Below are positions 26,721 to 36,109 of a stretch of DNA of 64,000 nucleotides, one piece after another. Made by a program: the position numbers and the translations under genes. The stretch lies in contig OZ241366.1 in the NCBI GenBank assembly GCA_965199905.1, positions 4,154,001-4,218,000 of the forward strand, in the 5' to 3' direction. The notes beneath the pieces were generated by a model. That model ran no database searches, had not been told where the DNA came from, and saw nothing but the letters and a program-made list of their open reading frames with translations. The stretch comes from Ilyomonas sp965199905. Its GTDB lineage: Bacteria > Bacteroidota > Bacteroidia > Chitinophagales > Chitinophagaceae. Position 1 is the first letter of the stretch, and each line of letters starts with the position of its first letter.

Positions 26721-27797
26721 ATGGATAAACAGCAATTTACTTGCCAATTGGTTGATTGGCATCGCTTTGAGAACAAGCGGCAATTGCCCTGGAAGGAAGA
26801 AACCGACCCTTATAAAATCTGGCTGAGCGAAATCATCCTGCAGCAAACGCGTGCTGCTATGGGGTTGAAATACTATGAAGCTTTCATATCAAAATATCCA
26901 GCTATTACCCATTTAGCCGCAGCGCCTGACGAAGAAGTGTTCAAGCTTTGGGAAGGCTTGGGTTATTATAGCCGCTGCCGGAATCTGCTGGCAACAGCGC
27001 GGTTTATTGCCAAAGATTTGAATGGCATTTTTCCTTCCACTTACCAGGATATTTTATCGCTAAAAGGCGTGGGTCCTTATACGGCGGCTGCCATCGCATC
27101 GTTTGGTTTTAATCTTCCGCATGCTGTAGTTGATGGCAATGTATTTCGTGTGCTGGCGAGATGTTTTGGCATCTCAACGCCAATTGACAGCACCGGAGGA
27201 AGAAACATATTTACATCTCTTGCGGCTGAAGTTTTAGATAAAAAAGAGCCAGCGAGATACAACCAGGCAGTCATGGATTTTGGCGCTACTGTTTGCAAGC
27301 CCATTAACCCTGTTTGTAAAGAATGCCCGATGCAAAATGGTTGCGATGCTTATCTGTCAGGAACCGTAAATGAGTTGCCTGTAAAAGCCAGACTGAAAGC
27401 GCGCCGCGACCGTTGGTTTACTTATTTTGTTTTTGAAGCAGATGATAAAACATTGGTTCATCAACGCGCGCAGAAAGACATCTGGCAACAGTTGTATGAA
27501 TTTTATTTAGTGGAAACGGAAAGCAATAAATATTGGAAAGAAGAGGATGTTTTTAGTTATTTGAACAACCAGTTTGCAATGTCGAAAGCTGATATAAAAT
27601 ATATATCTCCACAAATATCACAACAGCTTACACATCAAACGGTGTATGCAACTTTTATAAAACTAAAATTATCGGGTATTCCTGATACGCTGCAGAATAA
27701 TAACTGGGTAAATAAAGAACAATTACAGCAATTGGCTTTCCCTAAAATTATTAATGAGTATTTGCAGAGTTTATCTTTTCCGGCAACATTATTTTGA
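26721..27797 (+). CDS. mutY: A/G-specific adenine glycosylase
   Basis: It removes adenine mispaired with 8-oxoguanine. The 358 residues contain EIILQQTRA with the catalytic glutamate, the helix-hairpin-helix GVGPYTAAAIASFGF, VVDGNVFRVLAR with the catalytic aspartate, and the 4Fe-4S cluster ligands C-x6-C-x2-C-x5-C in CKPINPVCKECPMQNGC. A C-terminal NUDIX-like domain (about 230-350) should recognise 8-oxoG. It is divergent from HU and convergent with the GT2-like gene. Confidence 0.96.
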   Translation: MDKQQFTCQLVDWHRFENKRQLPWKEETDPYKIWLSEIILQQTRAAMGLKYYEAFISKYPAITHLAAAPDEEVFKLWEGLGYYSRCRNLLATARFIAKDLNGIFPSTYQDILSLKGVGPYTAAAIASFGFNLPHAVVDGNVFRVLARCFGISTPIDSTGGRNIFTSLAAEVLDKKEPARYNQAVMDFGATVCKPINPVCKECPMQNGCDAYLSGTVNELPVKARLKARRDRWFTYFVFEADDKTLVHQRAQKDIWQQLYEFYLVETESNKYWKEEDVFSYLNNQFAMSKADIKYISPQISQQLTHQTVYATFIKLKLSGIPDTLQNNNWVNKEQLQQLAFPKIINEYLQSLSFPATLF

Positions 27798-27809
27798 ACA
27801 CCGAATTAT

Positions 27810-27828
27810 AAAAAAAGCCTTTTCAGGC
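27810..27828 (-). terminator. Short terminator of the GT2-like gene
   Basis: On the minus strand GCCT-GAAA-AGGC is followed by seven T. The stem is only 4 bp and overlaps the stop codon, so it is weak. Confidence 0.45.
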
Positions 27829-28989
27829 AGTGTAAGAAAACATTCTTCGCCCTTGTTTCTTTTTTGAATTAAAGATTATTCTAACTGTACCTGCAAACGA
27901 TATTGGCAGAAAGAAAACCGCCTTCCAGAAGCGATTGGTAATATATCTTGCCGGCATCGACATAAAGATAGCGAAGTATGTTACCGCCCAAAGAACAATC
28001 CAATAGCCGGATGATAAAAGGGGTAAATTCAGAAATGATATCAGAACAAGTAAAGGTGTAATGCCAAGCAGCAAAATACGCGGCAACAGCAGGTTTTGAA
28101 ATACCTTATTAAGGAAGTCTGCATTGCCTTTACAAAGCTCGGAAATACCATCCGACAAATACATATTCAGAGAGTGTGATTTTGTTGTTTTCCAGCGGTG
28201 ATATTTTTTCCTCGCATTGCTGGTAAAGCTTTTCCTGTCTTCGTACAGGCAGGCTTTAGGCACATACCCAAAATGGATATGTGCGCGCAATAAGTACAGT
28301 TCTATTTCTTTATCCAGATTGCTGTTATCTGCAAGGCGTGGTATGATGCGCCTGAGCAACGAATACTGAATACCCAATCCCGAATCTGTAATGGCTGACG
28401 ACAATCCCAACACCTGGTGACTTTTGCAAAAGATATGTGTATCCACGCCTTCGCTGATAGCATTAAGAACCGCAAATGCAGAAGAGGCATTTTGTACAAT
28501 CCGTTGCCCCTGTGCGGCGCCAAAACCACTTTGCAAAGCATCGTTCATGCGATACAAAAAACCTTTGGCGCACACATGTTCTGCGCTCAATAGCAAGGCA
28601 TAGCTGAAGCTATCTTTTGTTTGCGCCAAAGCCATTTGTAATGCCTTCGTTTTTGAGTGCGCATTTTGGATGATTCCTGCTATCTGCACCGGAATGTCCT
28701 GTAAAGCATGAATGGTTTCTGCTGATAAAGAATTGGCAATAATAAAGAGATGTTTTTTTTCGGCCGGATAGCAAAGTGATGCGGCTGCTTTTGCAGCTTC
28801 TGTTATCTTTTCTTCGTTATCACAAAACAGGTAAATAATAAAGCTTCCGTTTTGTTCTGCGTGGTTGTATTTTCTTAAAGAAGCCAGTCTTCCCGCCAGG
28901 GCAAAAAGGAAAAGATACCCGCTTTGCAAAGAAAGAAAAACAAACAGCAGCAGGGATATATCGTATATGAATGTGGCAAGATAAATCAT
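27823..28989 (-). CDS. Membrane glycosyltransferase family 2-like protein, degenerate acidic motif
   Basis: This 388-residue protein has an N-terminal membrane segment, a GT-A-like cytoplasmic domain and three or more C-terminal membrane segments, as in processive and membrane-bound GT2 enzymes. The order is recognisable (FIIYLFCDNEEKI, NAHSKTKALQMAL, then EDRKSFTSNARKKYHRWKTTK). Where most family members have the metal- and sugar-nucleotide-binding DADN, this one has LSAEHV, so both aspartates are replaced. It may be inactive, metal-independent or specialised. Neighbours give no pathway. Confidence 0.7.
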   Translation of the reverse strand: MIYLATFIYDISLLLFVFLSLQSGYLFLFALAGRLASLRKYNHAEQNGSFIIYLFCDNEEKITEAAKAAASLCYPAEKKHLFIIANSLSAETIHALQDIPVQIAGIIQNAHSKTKALQMALAQTKDSFSYALLLSAEHVCAKGFLYRMNDALQSGFGAAQGQRIVQNASSAFAVLNAISEGVDTHIFCKSHQVLGLSSAITDSGLGIQYSLLRRIIPRLADNSNLDKEIELYLLRAHIHFGYVPKACLYEDRKSFTSNARKKYHRWKTTKSHSLNMYLSDGISELCKGNADFLNKVFQNLLLPRILLLGITPLLVLISFLNLPLLSSGYWIVLWAVTYFAIFMSMPARYITNRFWKAVFFLPISFAGTVRIIFNSKKKQGRRMFSYTA

Positions 28990-29021
28990 GACGTATGCAG
29001 TTGGTGGAAGAATATCAGTTC

Positions 29022-29438
29022 TTACGCATGCATCAGGTTAAGCTGCGTGAAAGCAGCCACCATCGCTTTACCCGCACGCTCTGTTAGTTGCGGCGCATCG
29101 AAGGGTTTTACTAAAAAATCGCTGGCGCCTGCTAAAAAACTTCTATGTTTCAGCTCTGCTGAGTGATCGCCTGAAACCATCATCACAGGAATATGACATA
29201 GCTCGTCATGATCTTTCACTTTAATAAGCAGTTCTACACCATTTAGCAAAGGAATGTTTACATCACTAATGATCAGGTCGGGAATGACGCCGTTTTGCAA
29301 GGCAGAAAAAGCGTCTGCTCCATTATCAAAAACGGTAAGCGTGGAGGAACGTGAAAAAATACGTTTGTAGACAAACTGCATAAGCTTATCATCTTCCACA
29401 ATAAAAATATGACTGCCGATAATTGAATCTGGATTCAT
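29022..29438 (-). CDS. Stand-alone response-regulator receiver protein
   Basis: From the ATG at 29438 the protein is a single CheY-like receiver domain of 138 residues: IFIVEDDKLM with the acidic pair, IISDVNIPLLNG with the phosphorylatable aspartate, VMMVSGDHS with the conserved Thr/Ser position, and FLVKPFDAP with the lysine. The frame runs 31 codons further upstream but that part has no homology. There is no output domain and no histidine kinase nearby, so it probably signals by protein contact. Confidence 0.85.
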   Translation of the reverse strand: MNPDSIIGSHIFIVEDDKLMQFVYKRIFSRSSTLTVFDNGADAFSALQNGVIPDLIISDVNIPLLNGVELLIKVKDHDELCHIPVMMVSGDHSAELKHRSFLAGASDFLVKPFDAPQLTERAGKAMVAAFTQLNLMHA

Positions 29439-29617
29439 AAAATTGGATATTGATATTGAAAGAATATTGGTTATAAAACTGAAAAACAAAAATAACGACT
29501 GTGTATAAGTTGAAACAGAGTTTAAGCACATTTTAAGTTGGTCTTAATCTGCCTTCAATTATCCGCTTGAATGAGTCGCGTTTTACTCTTATTTTCAACT
29601 ACTAAATAAGACGCCTG

Positions 29618-30361
29618 ATGAAGATAGCTCTCGCGCAGATACAAGCCGCCAAAGGTGACATAAATAAGAATATTGAAAAGCATTGCCGGTTTATAAAAAC
29701 AGCAGTTGATAACAGAGCTGACGCCATATTTTTTCCTGAATTGTCTGTAACCGGCTACGAGCCTGAATTGGCTAAAGAGTTAGCAACCACACACGATGAT
29801 GAAAGGCTTGCTATTTTTCAATCGCTCAGCGATGAAAGCAATATAGTAATCGGTGTAGGATTACCAACAATTAACCAGTTTGGTATTCGTATCAGCATGA
29901 TTGTTTTTCAACCCCACAAGTCAAAACAAATCTATTCAAAACAGCATCTTCACGATGATGAGCTGCCTTATTTTGTTCCCGGCAACGAGCAGATTTATAT
30001 AATCATCGGCAAAAGCAAAATGGCCCTGGCAATCTGCTACGAATCATTACTTCCACAACATGCTGAAAAGGTCAATAAAGAAGGCATCAATATCTATCTT
30101 GCAAGTGTTGCCAAATCAGCAAATGGCGTAACAAAAGCGTATCGTCATTATCCTGACATCGCAAAGAAATATGCAATCTATGTGCTGATGGCAAACTGCG
30201 TTGGTTACTGCGATAATTTTGAAAGTATTGGCTCTTCAGCAGCCTGGAATAGTAACGGTGAATTGGTAGGAAAGCTTGACGAAAAAGGAGAGGGGCTTCT
30301 CATCTTCGATACTGAAACGGAAGAGTCAATAATCATTTCGCAAACAAATATCTTGTCGTAA
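29618..30361 (+). CDS. Carbon-nitrogen hydrolase (nitrilase superfamily) protein
   Basis: The catalytic triad of the superfamily is in place: E41 in FFPELSVTGYEP, K108 in YSKQHLHDDE and C140 in LAICYES. The 247-residue length and N-terminal MKIALAQIQAAKGD fit the amidase/omega-amidase branches that hydrolyse small amides. The exact substrate cannot be assigned. It is divergent from the receiver gene. Confidence 0.88.
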   Translation: MKIALAQIQAAKGDINKNIEKHCRFIKTAVDNRADAIFFPELSVTGYEPELAKELATTHDDERLAIFQSLSDESNIVIGVGLPTINQFGIRISMIVFQPHKSKQIYSKQHLHDDELPYFVPGNEQIYIIIGKSKMALAICYESLLPQHAEKVNKEGINIYLASVAKSANGVTKAYRHYPDIAKKYAIYVLMANCVGYCDNFESIGSSAAWNSNGELVGKLDEKGEGLLIFDTETEESIIISQTNILS

Positions 30362-30394
30362 TAAAAGAGAATCAATTATTCATCACAGTAAAAT

Positions 30395-30430
30395 AAAAGA
30401 CAACATCTTACTCGGTTGATGTTGCCTTTT
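30395..30430. terminator. Bidirectional terminator between nitrilase and gmhA
   Basis: A 13-bp stem, AAAAGACAACATC with GATGTTGCCTTTT (one wobble), followed by ATTTTATT on the plus strand and an AT-rich tract on the minus strand. Confidence 0.65.
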
Positions 30431-30462
30431 ATTTTATTAAAGTGTAACGTCCTGTTTTCTGC

Positions 30463-31047
30463 TTACATTTTCTCTTTAAAATATTCCGCTTCTGCTATCT
30501 CACATATAATGTGCCCGATAAGAATGTGCGATTCCTGGATGCGGGGCGTAACGGTCGATGGAACGTTAATAAGATAATCAGCCTTTTCTTTCATAGCGCC
30601 GCCGGTTTCACCTGTAAAGGCAACCGTTATCAGGTCATTTGCTTTGGCCGCTTCAAAAGCTTTAATGATATTGACCGAATTGCCGCTTGTAGATAATCCT
30701 ACCAAAACATCTCCCTTGCAGCCAATGCCTTCCACCAGTCTTGCATATACTACATCATAGCCGTAATCGTTAGCTACAGCCGTGAGGTAGGAAGTATTGA
30801 CATGAAGCGCCTCTGCAGGCAGCGCCTTCCTGTTTAAATAGAAACGGCCGCTGAATTCAGCGGCTAAATGCTGCGCATCCGCTGCGCTTCCGCCATTGCC
30901 GCAAAACAGAATTTTATTGCCATTTTTTAAAGAGGTAATAATGGCAAAAGAAGCATCTTCTATTGTTTGTATCAGTTTTTCATCCTGTAACAAACTTTGT
31001 TTCGCATCAATACTTTCATTAATGCAGGATTGGATCAGGTGTTTCAT
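30463..31047 (-). CDS. gmhA: Sedoheptulose-7-phosphate isomerase (phosphoheptose isomerase)
   Basis: First step of ADP-heptose synthesis: sedoheptulose 7-phosphate to D-glycero-D-manno-heptose 7-phosphate. The SIS fold is clear with FCGNGGSAADAQHLAAEFSG, LSTSGNSVNI and QESHILIGHIICEIAE holding catalytic residues. I start at the ATG at 31047 (MKHLIQSCINES), giving 194 residues, the usual GmhA length; upstream in-frame sequence rich in Cys is not part of the family. It is divergent from the hldE kinase gene. Confidence 0.93.
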   Translation of the reverse strand: MKHLIQSCINESIDAKQSLLQDEKLIQTIEDASFAIITSLKNGNKILFCGNGGSAADAQHLAAEFSGRFYLNRKALPAEALHVNTSYLTAVANDYGYDVVYARLVEGIGCKGDVLVGLSTSGNSVNIIKAFEAAKANDLITVAFTGETGGAMKEKADYLINVPSTVTPRIQESHILIGHIICEIAEAEYFKEKM

Positions 31048-31615
31048 AATAAGCGTTTTTTTTGCACCAAAATAAACAAAAACTTTACCCGTTTTCCTAT
31101 CGTGAATACAATCGCAAACCGGGCAGCAACACATCGGTTTAGTGTATTAAGTGGACGACCAGATACAGGCTTTCAATCAGCTTTATTAGTAGTTATCAGC
31201 CATAAATATAAAGCAGTTTTCGGCAGATAATAAAAAGTAGAATCATTCATTTTCCTTTCTAAAAAATATTATAACGATGAATACTTTTTCATAGTAATGT
31301 AACAGCTTGTGGTTATATAACTCTGCCGGTTTTATAAGTAATAATGAGAGTATTGCAAAATAATCTGGTGCCTCATCAGAGCGAATATTATAGCAGCATT
31401 CGTTCCTGAAATATTTGCCAGATACGGTATTCACTATCTGTAAAAGCTTTTATGATAAGCAGCAAGAGATAACAGTTTTTTTTATCGGAACGTAAGTCGC
31501 CATTGCATATCATACAGCATGCTTTTTGTCATTCAGTTCTTACTATGAAAACGCTAAGCTGTTGCCAACACCAATCTATTGTGGCAGCGTGCTTTACCCG
31601 TTACATTTAAAAAAT
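31048..31615. other. Divergent intergenic region between gmhA and hldE
   Basis: About 570 nt holding the promoters of two divergent heptose-pathway genes. I found no further gene, RNA or clear inverted repeat. Confidence 0.4.
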
Positions 31616-32611
31616 ATGGTAAAAGAAATGCTGACACGGCAGTCGGTGATAGACCGCATGTATACTGCCCGGCTTCCAAAAATATTTATTATAGGCGACC
31701 TGATGCTTGATCATTACATTGAAGGTGATGCCAGCCGCTTATCACCTGAAGCGCCGGTGCCGGTTGTAAATGTAACTAAGGAAAGATATGTGTTGGGCGG
31801 AGCTGCCAATGTAGCGCTTAACCTGTTGTCGTTAGGTGCAAGTATAAGCCTGGCCGGGCTTGTAGGCGATGATAATGCCGGCAAGCGGCTGGTGCGGATG
31901 GCACAGCAATCTTCAATAGATACCAGCGCCATATTAACAGACAGCAATCGCCCGACAACAATAAAGTCAAGAGTGATGGTGCAAAAGCACCAGATGCTTC
32001 GGATTGATAAAGAAGTAACTACCGCTTTAAATGATAGCTATGCCGAAGCATTGCTCAATAAAATAAAGCAGCAAATCAACCTGTGTGATATGGTGGTGCT
32101 TAGCGACTATAATAAAGGAGTGATTTGCTCTCGTTTTGCGCAGGATATTATAGCGTTGGCAAACGCAGCAGGGAAAAAAATAATCATAGATCCGAAAGGG
32201 CACAATTATAATAAATACAAAGGTGCATTTATTATAAAACCCAACCGGAAAGAACTTCAGGAAGTGGCACATATCGGTGCTTTGCAAACACCGGAATTGC
32301 TTGAAGAAGCAGCGATGAAATTGCGTGTTGATACACAAAGCAACTACATTATTACTACGCTGTCGCAGGATGGCATTGCGCTCGCATCTGAAGGCGGGGT
32401 TGAATACTTCCCCGTGAAAGCAACAGAAGTATATGATGTTACCGGCGCAGGCGATACCGTGATGGCAGTGCTGGCTTATTTTATTGTACTCGGTTTTAGT
32501 GTGGAAGAAGCCTGCGAGTTAGCCAATTATGCTGCTGCCATTGTTGTGAAAAGAATCGGCAGTGCAACAGCTACTTTAGATGAAATTTTAAACAGTATTG
32601 AAGCCGCCTGA
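31616..32611 (+). CDS. D-glycero-beta-D-manno-heptose-7-phosphate kinase (HldE domain I)
   Basis: A PfkB/ribokinase-family kinase of 331 residues that phosphorylates heptose 7-phosphate at C1. Motifs: IIGDLMLDHYIEGDASRLSP at the start, the VLGGAANVALNL substrate region, IIDPKGH and the catalytic VYDVTGAGDTV. I start at ATG 31616; a TTG at 31526 would add 30 poorly conserved residues. The adenylyltransferase half of E. coli HldE is encoded separately by the next gene, 3 nt downstream. Confidence 0.92.
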   Translation: MVKEMLTRQSVIDRMYTARLPKIFIIGDLMLDHYIEGDASRLSPEAPVPVVNVTKERYVLGGAANVALNLLSLGASISLAGLVGDDNAGKRLVRMAQQSSIDTSAILTDSNRPTTIKSRVMVQKHQMLRIDKEVTTALNDSYAEALLNKIKQQINLCDMVVLSDYNKGVICSRFAQDIIALANAAGKKIIIDPKGHNYNKYKGAFIIKPNRKELQEVAHIGALQTPELLEEAAMKLRVDTQSNYIITTLSQDGIALASEGGVEYFPVKATEVYDVTGAGDTVMAVLAYFIVLGFSVEEACELANYAAAIVVKRIGSATATLDEILNSIEAA

Positions 32612-32614
32612 GAA

Positions 32615-33103
32615 ATGATTTTACAAACTCTTTATTCAAAAATAAAAACTCTGGATTTTTTGCTGCCAATGGTAAAAAACTGGAAGCAGGAAGGAAAGAA
32701 AATCGTATTTACCAACGGCTGCTTTGACATCCTTCATGCTGGTCATGTTACCTATTTAGCTGAAGCTTCGGAATGTGGTGACAAGTTAATTATCGGGGTA
32801 AACACAGATTGTTCCGTCAATCGGTTAAAAGAAGAAAACCGGCCGGTAATTGGTCAGGCACAGCGGGCTTTGCTGCTGGCAGCTTTACAATTTACAGATG
32901 CCGTTATTTTGTTTGACGAGGATACGCCATTGCAACTCATCACCGCTTTACAGCCGGATGTTTTGGTAAAGGGCGGCGATTACACGATTGATAAAATCGT
33001 CGGTGCGCAAGAAGTAATTGCCGGGGGCGGGCAAGTGAAAATTATTCCTTTAACGGAGGGCCTTTCAACCAGCCGTATCATCAGTAAAATAAAAGGCTTA
33101 TAA
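32615..33103 (+). CDS. rfaE2: D-glycero-beta-D-manno-heptose 1-phosphate adenylyltransferase
   Basis: A cytidylyltransferase-fold enzyme of 162 residues that makes ADP-heptose from heptose 1-phosphate and ATP. The nucleotide-binding motif FTNGCFDILHAGHVTYL has the HxGH signature, GVNTD is the second conserved block and LSTSRIISKI is the C-terminal motif. It lies 3 nt after the kinase and its stop codon region overlaps the end of the convergent GT9 gene by 6 nt. Confidence 0.93.
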   Translation: MILQTLYSKIKTLDFLLPMVKNWKQEGKKIVFTNGCFDILHAGHVTYLAEASECGDKLIIGVNTDCSVNRLKEENRPVIGQAQRALLLAALQFTDAVILFDEDTPLQLITALQPDVLVKGGDYTIDKIVGAQEVIAGGGQVKIIPLTEGLSTSRIISKIKGL

Positions 33104-34183
33104 CTGGTTTTCCTGCAAAAGAGTTATAAATTCTGTTACTACTTCAGAAGGTGAAGGATAAGGAATAACAGGTTGATACAGCTTATCATTTACATACCTG
33201 ATTACTTCATTTTTACTTCTCAGTTCATTCGGTACACTATAAGGCATCACTTTGTTTTTTACCTGCCATGGTGTGTGTTGCGGATTGCTTTGCGCGTACA
33301 ATACCAACACAGGCGTTTGCAGAGCCGCCGCAAGATGAATCGTTCCTGTGTTTACTGACAGTACAGCCACTGCCTTATCAACAATGGCAATAAGCTCATC
33401 AATTGCCAGCAAGCCAGCTAACAAAACAGCTTTGCTATCCTGCTGAATAGTTTGTATCCATGACAGCTCATTATGGCTGCCGGTGAGCAAAATCTGACAA
33501 TCGCTTTGCGTTTCAAACAAGCAAATGATTTCTTTCCATAACGGGATTGGATACTGCCTTTTCTGCTCACTTACGCCTGCATGAAAAATGACAAATGGTT
33601 TTGAGAAATCAACGCCTTTTGCAGTCATTTTTTGCTTGGCTTTTTCAGAAGCAATCAGTGAATAATTTACTGAAAGATGAGTATCAACAGTTGTTGCGCC
33701 AACAAATTTTACAAGGTTCAGATCGCGCTCCACCTGGTGATTGATTGAGTAATACGGTTCTTCATCAGGAATCCATTTTGTTAGCAGCGCGTAAGGGTTT
33801 TCGCGGCAATAAGCTAACCGGTTTGGGATGCCGGCCATCATCGCGAGCATTGCAGCAGGCAGCGGGCTCTGGCTATAAACCGTGAAAATAATAGCAGCAT
33901 CAAACTGCCTCTTTTTTAGTTCATTAATCAGTTGGCGTGTAACTTCTGCTTCATCTTCCGTTAATTCTGTTTTTACCCAGGGCGCATCATATACAATTAC
34001 GTCGTCAATGGTTTCAATATAACCTGTTATCAGGCTACCGGCGCCGGAAGTAAGTATAGTTAGCTTACAATCAAAAGTTTCTTTTAGTGCGCGCAGGGCA
34101 GGTGTAGTCATAACCAGGTCACCCATATTGTCTGCCCTTACCACAAGAATATTTTTATAATCCTGCCAATTCGCTACCTCCAT
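33098..34183 (-). CDS. Glycosyltransferase family 9 (heptosyltransferase-like)
   Basis: A 361-residue GT9 enzyme likely to transfer heptose (or a related sugar) to the LPS core. N-terminal ILVVRADNMGDLVMTTPALRAL is the family start, VIFHAGVSEQKRQYP lies at the donor site and VLSVNTGTIHLAAALQTPVLVLY is the C-terminal signature. It overlaps gmhB by 10 nt and is the last gene of a four-gene minus-strand operon. Confidence 0.9.
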   Translation of the reverse strand: MEVANWQDYKNILVVRADNMGDLVMTTPALRALKETFDCKLTILTSGAGSLITGYIETIDDVIVYDAPWVKTELTEDEAEVTRQLINELKKRQFDAAIIFTVYSQSPLPAAMLAMMAGIPNRLAYCRENPYALLTKWIPDEEPYYSINHQVERDLNLVKFVGATTVDTHLSVNYSLIASEKAKQKMTAKGVDFSKPFVIFHAGVSEQKRQYPIPLWKEIICLFETQSDCQILLTGSHNELSWIQTIQQDSKAVLLAGLLAIDELIAIVDKAVAVLSVNTGTIHLAAALQTPVLVLYAQSNPQHTPWQVKNKVMPYSVPNELRSKNEVIRYVNDKLYQPVIPYPSPSEVVTEFITLLQENQL

Positions 34184-34755
34184 TCATCTTCCTGTTTAAG
34201 CGAATTTCGCGTTATAAAACCGGCGGCATCTTTTAAATCGCTGGCTTCATAATCGGGTGTGCGGTATTGATTATACAGCCATTCGGTTTCATTACCATTG
34301 TTGATTAATACCGTGCGGCAGCCCGCGCGCTTACCAGCTTCCACATCATGTAAAATATCTCCGATCATCCATGACGATGCTATATCAACATTCAAATCTT
34401 TAGCTGCCTTCAAAATTAATCCGGCTGCGGGTTTGCGGCAATCGCATTCAATAGCATACTTCCTGTTGATGCCTTGCGGATGATGAGGGCAATAATAAAA
34501 TCCATCCAATGCAATGTGATGCAGAGCCAGTTGCAATTTTATAAATTCTTTTACTCCTGCGATATCTTCTTCAGTAAAATAATTACGCGCAATACCCGAC
34601 TGGTTGGAAATAATAATGATAAGATATCCCTGTTCTTTCCATAGCTGCAAAGCCTCAGCCGCACCATCTGTAAATTCAATAAGTGAAACATCTACGTTGT
34701 AAGGTATATCATGTATCAGTGTTCCATCCTTATCTATGAATATGGCTTTATTCAT
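34174..34755 (-). CDS. gmhB: D-glycero-D-manno-heptose 1,7-bisphosphate 7-phosphatase
   Basis: A HAD-superfamily phosphatase of 193 residues removing the 7-phosphate. The nucleophile motif is FIDKDGTLI, the second motif IIISNQSG, and the GmhB zinc site is visible as CPHHPQG and CDCRKP. The acidic motif is WMIGDILHDVEAGKRAG. It overlaps both neighbours by 8-10 nt, indicating translational coupling with the glycosyltransferases. Confidence 0.93.
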   Translation of the reverse strand: MNKAIFIDKDGTLIHDIPYNVDVSLIEFTDGAAEALQLWKEQGYLIIIISNQSGIARNYFTEEDIAGVKEFIKLQLALHHIALDGFYYCPHHPQGINRKYAIECDCRKPAAGLILKAAKDLNVDIASSWMIGDILHDVEAGKRAGCRTVLINNGNETEWLYNQYRTPDYEASDLKDAAGFITRNSLKQEDEWR

Positions 34756-36085
34756 TTACCACTGTTTTGTATTGAGCTGGTAAAGAGGCTATACTGTTGT
34801 TTTTAAATTTATTATCATAGGAAGGAACCAACGCCAACACTGGTTGTGTGCCTGATTTTTGTTTAATCATAGAAGTATAAAGCAAACAAACCGATTGCGC
34901 TACTTTCTTCCAGGTAAATAACTTGTTCACGCGCGATATACATTCTTTACTCATCTTCTTTTGCAATGCCGGGTTGTTCAATATTTCTATGATTTTTTCT
35001 GATAAGGCTGCCGGATTTTTAGGGGGAATTAAAAAGCCGGTAATGCCATTTTTTACCGAATATTTAATGCCGCCAACATCAGAACCAATAACAGGTGTGC
35101 CGCAGGCCATGGCTTCTAATGGTGTAATGCCGAATGGCTCGTACCAGGGCGTGGTAATAAATATATCGGCGGCTGCATAATAATATTTCAGTTCGCTTCT
35201 GTCTTTCCGCCCTGTGAAGATAACCCGGTCGGTAACACCATTGCTTCTTGCAACATCTGTAAGCCTTTGCAGTTCAGGATTTATTGTTTTGTCCGTTTCG
35301 CTTTGTTCTCCGCCAACCACCAGCAGCTTTACCTTATCATCAGGCAACAATGCAAGTGCCTGTATCACATTGTCAATACCTTTTCTGGGTACCATTCTGC
35401 CTAATTGCAGAACAATTTTTTCATCCTTTTCAAGTCTTAATTTTTCTCTTGCGGTTTCTTTATCTACAGGGCTAAATTCTTCATGGCTAAAGCCGCAGGG
35501 AATGATGCTGATTTTCTCCGCCGGAGCGTCATAGTGAGTAATCAGATCGCACCTGTCTTCCGGACATTCCGCAATAATGCTGTCTGCATCCTGAACAAGT
35601 ATACTTTCAATGGAAATCCTTTCTTCAGGAAAGCGGTCAGCTTCTTTCTGATGTACTTTTCTTACCAGTCCCAGGGCATGAAATGTAATTGTATAAGGAA
35701 TGCCGGTTCGGGCTTTTAAAATAGAAGCCACCAAGCCCGACATGAAGAAGTTAGCATGCATTAAATCGTAGGTTATGCGGTTGCATTTCATAAAGTTATG
35801 CATGTTGTTGGCAAACTCCTGCATGTATGGCAGCAACTTCTCTTTTTCAACAAATGTTTCAGGCCCTGCCTTTATATGCACCACGCGCGCATTACGGCAA
35901 AGCATTTGAGTTTCAGGCTGCGCAATATTGTCTTTTCTTGTAAATATATCAATATAATATCCGGCTGCCGCAAGCTGTTTACATAGCTCTGCCACATATA
36001 CATTCTGCCCGCCACTGTCTACATTTCCAATGGCAGCAAGCGGCGATGCATGCTCGCTGATGAAAGCAATTCTGGTAGTATTCAT
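34748..36085 (-). CDS. Glycosyltransferase family 4
   Basis: A 445-residue GT-B enzyme. The acceptor domain starts with RIAFISEHASPLA and has GNVDSGGQNVYVAEL, as in sucrose-synthase-like GT4 proteins. The donor domain shows VLQLGRMVPRKGID and the EX7E motif in EPFGITPLEAMACGTPVIGSD. It probably uses a nucleotide sugar in surface glycan assembly; donor and acceptor are unknown. It lies 24 nt downstream of another GT4 gene. Confidence 0.9.
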   Translation of the reverse strand: MNTTRIAFISEHASPLAAIGNVDSGGQNVYVAELCKQLAAAGYYIDIFTRKDNIAQPETQMLCRNARVVHIKAGPETFVEKEKLLPYMQEFANNMHNFMKCNRITYDLMHANFFMSGLVASILKARTGIPYTITFHALGLVRKVHQKEADRFPEERISIESILVQDADSIIAECPEDRCDLITHYDAPAEKISIIPCGFSHEEFSPVDKETAREKLRLEKDEKIVLQLGRMVPRKGIDNVIQALALLPDDKVKLLVVGGEQSETDKTINPELQRLTDVARSNGVTDRVIFTGRKDRSELKYYYAAADIFITTPWYEPFGITPLEAMACGTPVIGSDVGGIKYSVKNGITGFLIPPKNPAALSEKIIEILNNPALQKKMSKECISRVNKLFTWKKVAQSVCLLYTSMIKQKSGTQPVLALVPSYDNKFKNNSIASLPAQYKTVVNE

Positions 36086-36109
36086 AGGTTATAATGTGAG
36101 GTGTAAAGC

